Origin: Sulfobacillus sp.
GTDB taxonomy: Bacteria; Bacillota; Sulfobacillia; Sulfobacillales; Sulfobacillaceae
Assembly: GCA_027309085.1 (NCBI GenBank)
Contig: DAIDDL010000028.1
Coordinates: 1 to 54,223 of the forward strand
Direction of reading: 5' to 3'
DNA: 54,223 nucleotides
Shown here: positions 50,468 through 54,223 of the stretch, piece after piece
Layout: each line of letters starts with the position of its first letter
Numbering within the stretch: position 1 is the first letter of the stretch
Position numbers and translations under genes: made by a program
The notes under the pieces: model-generated
What the model was told of the DNA's origin: nothing
Seen by the model: only the letters and a program-made list of their open reading frames with translations
The model's database searches: none

Positions 50468-51220
50468 ATGAGTGACCATGACCCGCAGTTGCAAACCGTT
50501 GCCGCACTCATCGGCGACGCCTCACGCGCCACCATCCTATTAAGCTTGATGGGCGGCCGGCAGCTGCCCGCGTCGGATCTAGCCCGGCGGGCGCACATTG
50601 CCCCGGCGACCTGCAGCGAACATTTAACCAAGCTGGTCGCTGGAGGCTTGGTAACGGGACGCGCGCAAGGGCGCTCCCGCTACTACCGCCTCGCCAGTGC
50701 CGAGGTAGCTGAAGTGCTGGAGGGACTGCTTCAGATTGCGCCTCCAGCGTCCGTCCGGTCCTTGCACGAGTCAACCCTGACCCAGCAGCTGCACGCAGCC
50801 CGCACCTGCTATGACCATCTAGCAGGCAAGTTGGGCATCGCCGTCACCGGAGCCATGCAACAGGCGCAATGGCTCAGCGCGGATCCCGACACCGGTCTGT
50901 TGTCGATCACCGCAGACGGCGCACAGCAATTTGCGCAGTGGGGCCTGGTCCTTGCACCCCGCAGCACCCGCCCGCTTATCCGCTCGTGTCTCGACTGGAG
51001 TGAGCGCCGGTATCATATCGCGGGCCAGTTGGGGGCAGCCGTTGCACAGTGGTTTTTTCACGAGGAATGGATCGAGCGCGGCGGCAGTGGGCGGATCATA
51101 CGGGTGACCGCACGCGGAGCGTCTGCCTTGAACGAGATGCTGGGCCTGGTATGGCCGCCACTGCCAACACAGAATCACCCTACCGCATCGCTGCTTCATG
51201 ACAGGCATCAAGGAAGATGA
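50468..51220 (+). CDS. ArsR-type winged-helix regulator
   Basis: 250 residues. The N-terminal ArsR domain (LIGDASRATILLSLMGGRQLPASDLARRAHIAPATCSEHLTKLVAGGLV...GRSRYYRL) is followed by a long C-terminal domain with a second helix-rich part (ITADGAQQFAQWGL) found in ArsR regulators paired with transporters. The classical metal-binding CxCxxC is absent, so the ligand is probably organic. GAAAGGAGG precedes ATG 50468, 40 bases after the transporter stop. Third gene of the cassette and its likely autoregulator. Confidence 0.87.
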   Translation: MSDHDPQLQTVAALIGDASRATILLSLMGGRQLPASDLARRAHIAPATCSEHLTKLVAGGLVTGRAQGRSRYYRLASAEVAEVLEGLLQIAPPASVRSLHESTLTQQLHAARTCYDHLAGKLGIAVTGAMQQAQWLSADPDTGLLSITADGAQQFAQWGLVLAPRSTRPLIRSCLDWSERRYHIAGQLGAAVAQWFFHEEWIERGGSGRIIRVTARGASALNEMLGLVWPPLPTQNHPTASLLHDRHQGR

Positions 51221-51559
51221 GATGTTTCGCTACATCGAATCTGGTGGCATGGAGATCATGGCGATTTTACTTTTTTTGACCTCACCGGAACAAGCTTGTG
51301 ACCGCTCTTTGTCCGAATCCTTCATGGGACCATGGCTCTAGACTCAGCGGGTTCGTAGAAACAAGGCCGTGGCCAACTGCCGCGTAAAAGACGCCCCCCG
51401 CCACAGGCTCACGTGCCTCACCTCGGGAAAAGGCGCAATCTTTTGCACTATGCCTGAGGACCTTAATGCGCCCTTACTCCGCCCATATGGCCCATTCTCC
51501 TTCAAAACTCTCCCCAAACTCGAAACGATCCCTGATAATCGTAGCGGAGGGATGTTCGG
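51221..51559 (+). other. Intergenic stretch with one possible tiny ORF
   Basis: A 39-codon frame (51232-51351) with AAGGAAG upstream follows the ArsR gene directly. Its middle is hydrophobic (MAILLFLTS). There is no further support. The remaining bases serve as the leader of the sigma-factor gene; no clear promoter is seen. Confidence 0.2.
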
Positions 51560-52180
51560 ATGATGATGAGCGAAACATGCACGCAGCCTATCCCGGCGGA
51601 TGAGGCCCTGGTGCGGCAGTTCCAAGGAGGAGAACACACCGCCTTTGAAGCATTGCTCAGCCGTTATGATTCGTGGATTCGGCGGCTGATTGCCCGCTAT
51701 TTTCTTGTCGGTGGCGACCGGGATGACCTGTTGCAAATAGGACGGATAGCATTGTGGCAAGCAGCTTTGCACTATCAAGAGTCCAAGGGACTCCCCTTCC
51801 GCGAATGGACCAGGGTCGTCATCCGGCGGCATATGACGGATGTTATTAAGCACAGTGCAAGGCATAGTACGTCTGTGCTCGACCACGCATTGTCGCTAGA
51901 TGCTCCCGCCAGATCGCACAGCGACCCCGTGGTTTCCTTAGGTGAAACCCTCCAGGACCCCGCCTCGTTGACACCACTGTGTCTCGATCCCGCCACCCCT
52001 TCATCGAAACTACTCGCATACCTAGCGGTTAAACTGACCGAATTTGAGTGGCTGGTTCTCAGTGACCTCCTCTTGCGGCGCTCTCTAGAGGACTCCGCCC
52101 GACATTTGCACTGCAACGCCAAAGCCATCGACAATGCCCGCAGCCGTATTCGCCGCAAGGCCCGCAAGAGCGGAACATGA
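51560..52180 (+). CDS. SigH-like (sigma-70 family) alternative sigma factor
   Basis: 206 residues. Region 2 (FEALLSRYDSWIRRLIARYFLVGGDRDDLLQIGRIALWQAALHY) and region 4 (EWLVLSDLLLRRSLEDSARHLHCNAKAIDNARSRIRRKARK) match the sigma-30/SigH pattern, especially the KAIDNAxxRIRRK end. The linker is long and there is no region 3. GGAGGG precedes ATG 51560. No anti-sigma gene lies beside it. Compared with classic SigH it is diverged, so it is perhaps a second, lineage-specific copy. Confidence 0.8.
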   Translation: MMMSETCTQPIPADEALVRQFQGGEHTAFEALLSRYDSWIRRLIARYFLVGGDRDDLLQIGRIALWQAALHYQESKGLPFREWTRVVIRRHMTDVIKHSARHSTSVLDHALSLDAPARSHSDPVVSLGETLQDPASLTPLCLDPATPSSKLLAYLAVKLTEFEWLVLSDLLLRRSLEDSARHLHCNAKAIDNARSRIRRKARKSGT

Positions 52181-52201
52181 TCTTGATTAAAGTTTGCGCA
52201 T

Positions 52202-53140
52202 TTAGTGAGAGTCTGCCTTCACGGCCGGATACGCCTGCCACGACACCGCCATCTGACAAGCTCGAAGCGCATTGTGTGCCCCAACCGTATCGTTATTTAT
52301 GTGATATAACCTGTGCTGCGCCACCCAGTCTATCCGCGTAAAGACTCCATGGACTCCTGTGGCAATCTCGACCAAACCCGGATACGGTGGGAGCGACGCC
52401 TTGTGCAAATACGCTGCGACAGGCCGTGACATCCCCAAGGCACTGGATTCACCACCCTTAACGGCTAGGGTCCAGTCTCCTTCATGCCAAATCAATGTGC
52501 CATTTTCCGCGTTGGCTCGGTACCATGTCCCCACGATCTGATCCCCTAAATTTACCGATTCTGTTTGCGCGTCAGGGGGAATGAGCGGGCCCATCGCATT
52601 GCGCTGCAGCCCACTGGATATTAAGCCCTCCTGCCATAAAAAGTTTGTCCACTGTGCCGTTCCTACCGCTGGTGCTGACCCATGCAGAGACATGATCCCA
52701 AAGCTGGCAACGGCGGCTGCATAGGATTGAGGGCCATCGACGAGATGCTGTGGGATTTTCACACTGTTTACCTGGTACGGCTCAGTCGTCTCCATTAAAT
52801 GCACGGTCCATGCCACACTGCTTGCCTGGACTTGCCCTGCCCAATACCCTGACGGCGAAGGCAACCGTGGCAAAACGGTCGGCGCACCCAAAGGCAGGGA
52901 CGTGCGGGACGCGACATATTGCAATGCCTGGATCTCTACCGAATTACCGGTAGGGTGTGCAGTGGAATGCAAAGAAGATGAGGAAGGCAGAGCCTGGGAA
53001 CGAGTGGAAGGCGGAGATTTCCCTGACTTGTGCTGAGAAGCCCCGTCCCCGGCAGGGGCGCTGACATGGCTCACGGTCCCGCAGCCTGCGACCATTATGG
53101 CCCCGGCGATGCTCAACGCCAATATCTTGCCAGCCGCCAT
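52202..53140 (-). CDS. Hypothetical lipoprotein
   Basis: About 312 residues from ATG 53140 (AGGAGG eight bases upstream). The N-terminus is a lipoprotein signal: ILALSIAGAIMVAGC with lipobox VAGC, Cys 20. A Ser/Thr/Pro-rich linker of about 50 residues follows, then a globular domain with no family I recognise (PSGYWAGQVQASSVAWTVHLMETTEPY, GTWYRANAENGTLIWHEGDW). Likely anchored on the outer face of the membrane. Convergent with the sigma factor gene, with 21 bases between stops. Confidence 0.75.
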   Translation of the reverse strand: MAAGKILALSIAGAIMVAGCGTVSHVSAPAGDGASQHKSGKSPPSTRSQALPSSSSLHSTAHPTGNSVEIQALQYVASRTSLPLGAPTVLPRLPSPSGYWAGQVQASSVAWTVHLMETTEPYQVNSVKIPQHLVDGPQSYAAAVASFGIMSLHGSAPAVGTAQWTNFLWQEGLISSGLQRNAMGPLIPPDAQTESVNLGDQIVGTWYRANAENGTLIWHEGDWTLAVKGGESSALGMSRPVAAYLHKASLPPYPGLVEIATGVHGVFTRIDWVAQHRLYHINNDTVGAHNALRACQMAVSWQAYPAVKADSH

Positions 53141-53319
53141 AGTAACAAAACCTCCTGGAGGTGATTCCATGTGTAGAACGATGCTGCGGGGCAAAAGGTT
53201 ACCGCTTGACGAGCTCCCGAATGATGCGTCTTGGCTTGCTCCGCACTCGAATTGTTGTTAAGATTTTCCTGGACAATAATGTATCAAGCTCCGACCGCTG
53301 TGTAAATTGAGGTGTGCCC

Positions 53320-54048
53320 ATGAACATTTTTCCGGTCTGTTTTTCATCTGGCGGGCAATTGGTACGCGGATTAGGTTACGGGCCCTCTTCCGGGGCACCC
53401 GAACCCATTCGCGCCATTTTGATTCACGGCTACAGTTCGTCAAAACACGCTATGGACCCCATCGCGACCGCAGTGTCCAAGGCAGGTTATCCTGTTCTAT
53501 CTATTGATCTGCCAGGCCATAAGTTAGGGAGCAGCGGTGGCGCCTTAATCAGCTTTGATATGGTTGTTCAAGCAGCCTTGGATGCAAACCGGCTTCTCCC
53601 CTCGCCCTGCCGTCCCGTTTATATTGGCCACAGTATGGGGTCAGCTGCAGCGTTGGTGGCCGCTAGCCAGGATGGCACGGCCCTCGGAGCAGCCAGTCTC
53701 GGATTAGGATATCCCGTAACGGTGATGCGGCCTGAAGCCAGCGTCATCAATTATTATTTGGAACGGTGGGAATGGGTCGATGGCGCCAGTCCCATTGAGG
53801 TGGGGTTGGAGATGGACCAAGCGATTCCGCCGGCTCTCGAAGAGTTGGCTGGCCGACCCTTTCTTCTAGTGAGCGGGACATACGACCAAGAACTCCCGCC
53901 CTTCAGTGCGCAGAAACTGTTTGGGCTGGCTCATGCACCAAAAACTCACAAAACGGTGGAGACTGACCATTCCGGGATTCCTGGCAAAGCTGCGCCGATT
54001 GTGGTCGAGTGGCTTAACGAGTTGCAAGATAGCATTGGTGGCCATTAG
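53320..54048 (+). CDS. Alpha/beta hydrolase
   Basis: About 242 residues: ILIHGYSSSK oxyanion strand, the nucleophile elbow YIGHSMGSAA with Ser, an acidic residue in LLVSGTYDQELPP, and the catalytic His in ETDHSGIP. The triad is complete. Similar to serine aminopeptidase-S33/lysophospholipase-like enzymes; substrate unknown. ATG 53320 has GAGG seven bases upstream. GTG 53314 is possible but too close to it. Confidence 0.8.
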   Translation: MNIFPVCFSSGGQLVRGLGYGPSSGAPEPIRAILIHGYSSSKHAMDPIATAVSKAGYPVLSIDLPGHKLGSSGGALISFDMVVQAALDANRLLPSPCRPVYIGHSMGSAAALVAASQDGTALGAASLGLGYPVTVMRPEASVINYYLERWEWVDGASPIEVGLEMDQAIPPALEELAGRPFLLVSGTYDQELPPFSAQKLFGLAHAPKTHKTVETDHSGIPGKAAPIVVEWLNELQDSIGGH

Positions 54049-54149
54049 AGCCATATATGCTTGGTCGGCCATCTCGATTTCACAAGACTTCTCTCCGGCC
54101 ACCACCGCCAGAAGCATTTGTGAGAGCTTTCGTTGCATTGTGATGTCTG

Positions 54150-54178
54150 AACCTCCCCACGGCTAAAGCCGGGGGGTT
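54150..54178 (-). mobile_element. Right-end hairpin of a TnpB-type (IS200/IS605) element
   Basis: On the minus strand the sequence reads AACCCCCCGGCTTTAGCC GTGGGGAGGTT, a stem typical of the 3' end of tnpB elements, where the omega RNA scaffold ends. The element body, if present, lies beyond the window on the minus strand. From 54049 to 54149 nothing certain is seen. Confidence 0.45.
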
Positions 54179-54223
54179 CTAAAAACCTCTACCGTCACAC
54201 TCTCATCGGCTCTCGCTCCCACT

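Noticed and set aside
51344-51886. 180-residue minus-strand ORF
   Set aside because: Antisense to the sigma factor gene, which has clear domains.
53866-54138. 90-residue minus-strand ORF starting MQRKLSQMLLAVV
   Set aside because: The first 30 codons look protein-like, but most of it is antisense to the hydrolase gene and nothing supports a start.

Overview
The window reads as a chromosomal segment from a moderately high-GC, spore-forming Firmicute. Evidence for this is an intact pro-sigma-K gene, a SpoIIE-type phosphatase, a SigH-like sigma factor, and gene order matching the Bacillus/Clostridia core (rrf2-mnmA-yrrD, yrrI-alaS-ireB-ruvX-yrzB-mltG, recJ-apt-rel-dtd-hisS-aspS, rarA). The complex II type, long operons and IS110/TnpB debris would fit an acidophilic or thermophilic lineage such as Sulfobacillus or Thermaerobacter, but that placement is inference.

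Layout. 1-6.5 kb: an MFS transporter, a frameshifted unknown gene, a hairpin-rich stretch with two candidate small RNAs (2.45-2.96 kb), a decayed IS110 element split around ogt and sigK, and a short MutY-like glycosylase. 6.7-17.2 kb: an amidohydrolase on +, then on the minus strand rrf2-mnmA-yrrD-zinc ribbon-small membrane protein-yrrI-alaS-ireB-ruvX/yrzB-mltG, followed by a degenerate penicillin-binding-protein-like gene. 17.5-26.5 kb: a second MFS gene, a three-subunit complex II (sdhC-A-B), rarA-ltaA-trxA, a strong 6S RNA candidate between aspS and rarA, a DUF3243 gene and a YvlD-like gene. 26.5-45.8 kb: one very long minus-strand gene train running rfbA-rfbC-rfbB-murT-selB-spoIIE-like-P-loop-secD-secF-membrane protein-CDF transporter-recJ-apt-rel-dtd-hisS-aspS, with frequent stop/start overlaps. 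46.0-48.3 kb: tRNA-Pro(CGG) followed by about 2 kb of mobile-element debris, one small conserved-looking gene, and a 517-bp unit with 24-bp inverted ends around a broken integrase. 48.3-51.2 kb: an alkA-MFS-arsR cassette. 51.5-54.2 kb: an orphan SigH-like sigma factor, a lipoprotein, an alpha/beta hydrolase, and the hairpin end of a TnpB-type element at the window edge.

The core genes cover translation quality (alaS, aspS, hisS, dtd, mnmA, selB), stringent response and nucleotide salvage (rel, apt), DNA repair (recJ, rarA, mutY-like, ogt, alkA), envelope building (murT, mltG, rfb genes, secDF) and respiration (complex II). The most interesting items are the 6S RNA candidate, the two unexplained hairpin RNAs near 2.5-2.9 kb, the RuvX-DUF1292 fusion joined at an eight-A run, the alkA-efflux-ArsR cassette with upstream dyads, the PBP-like pseudo-enzyme beside MltG, and the inverted-repeat integrase remnant.
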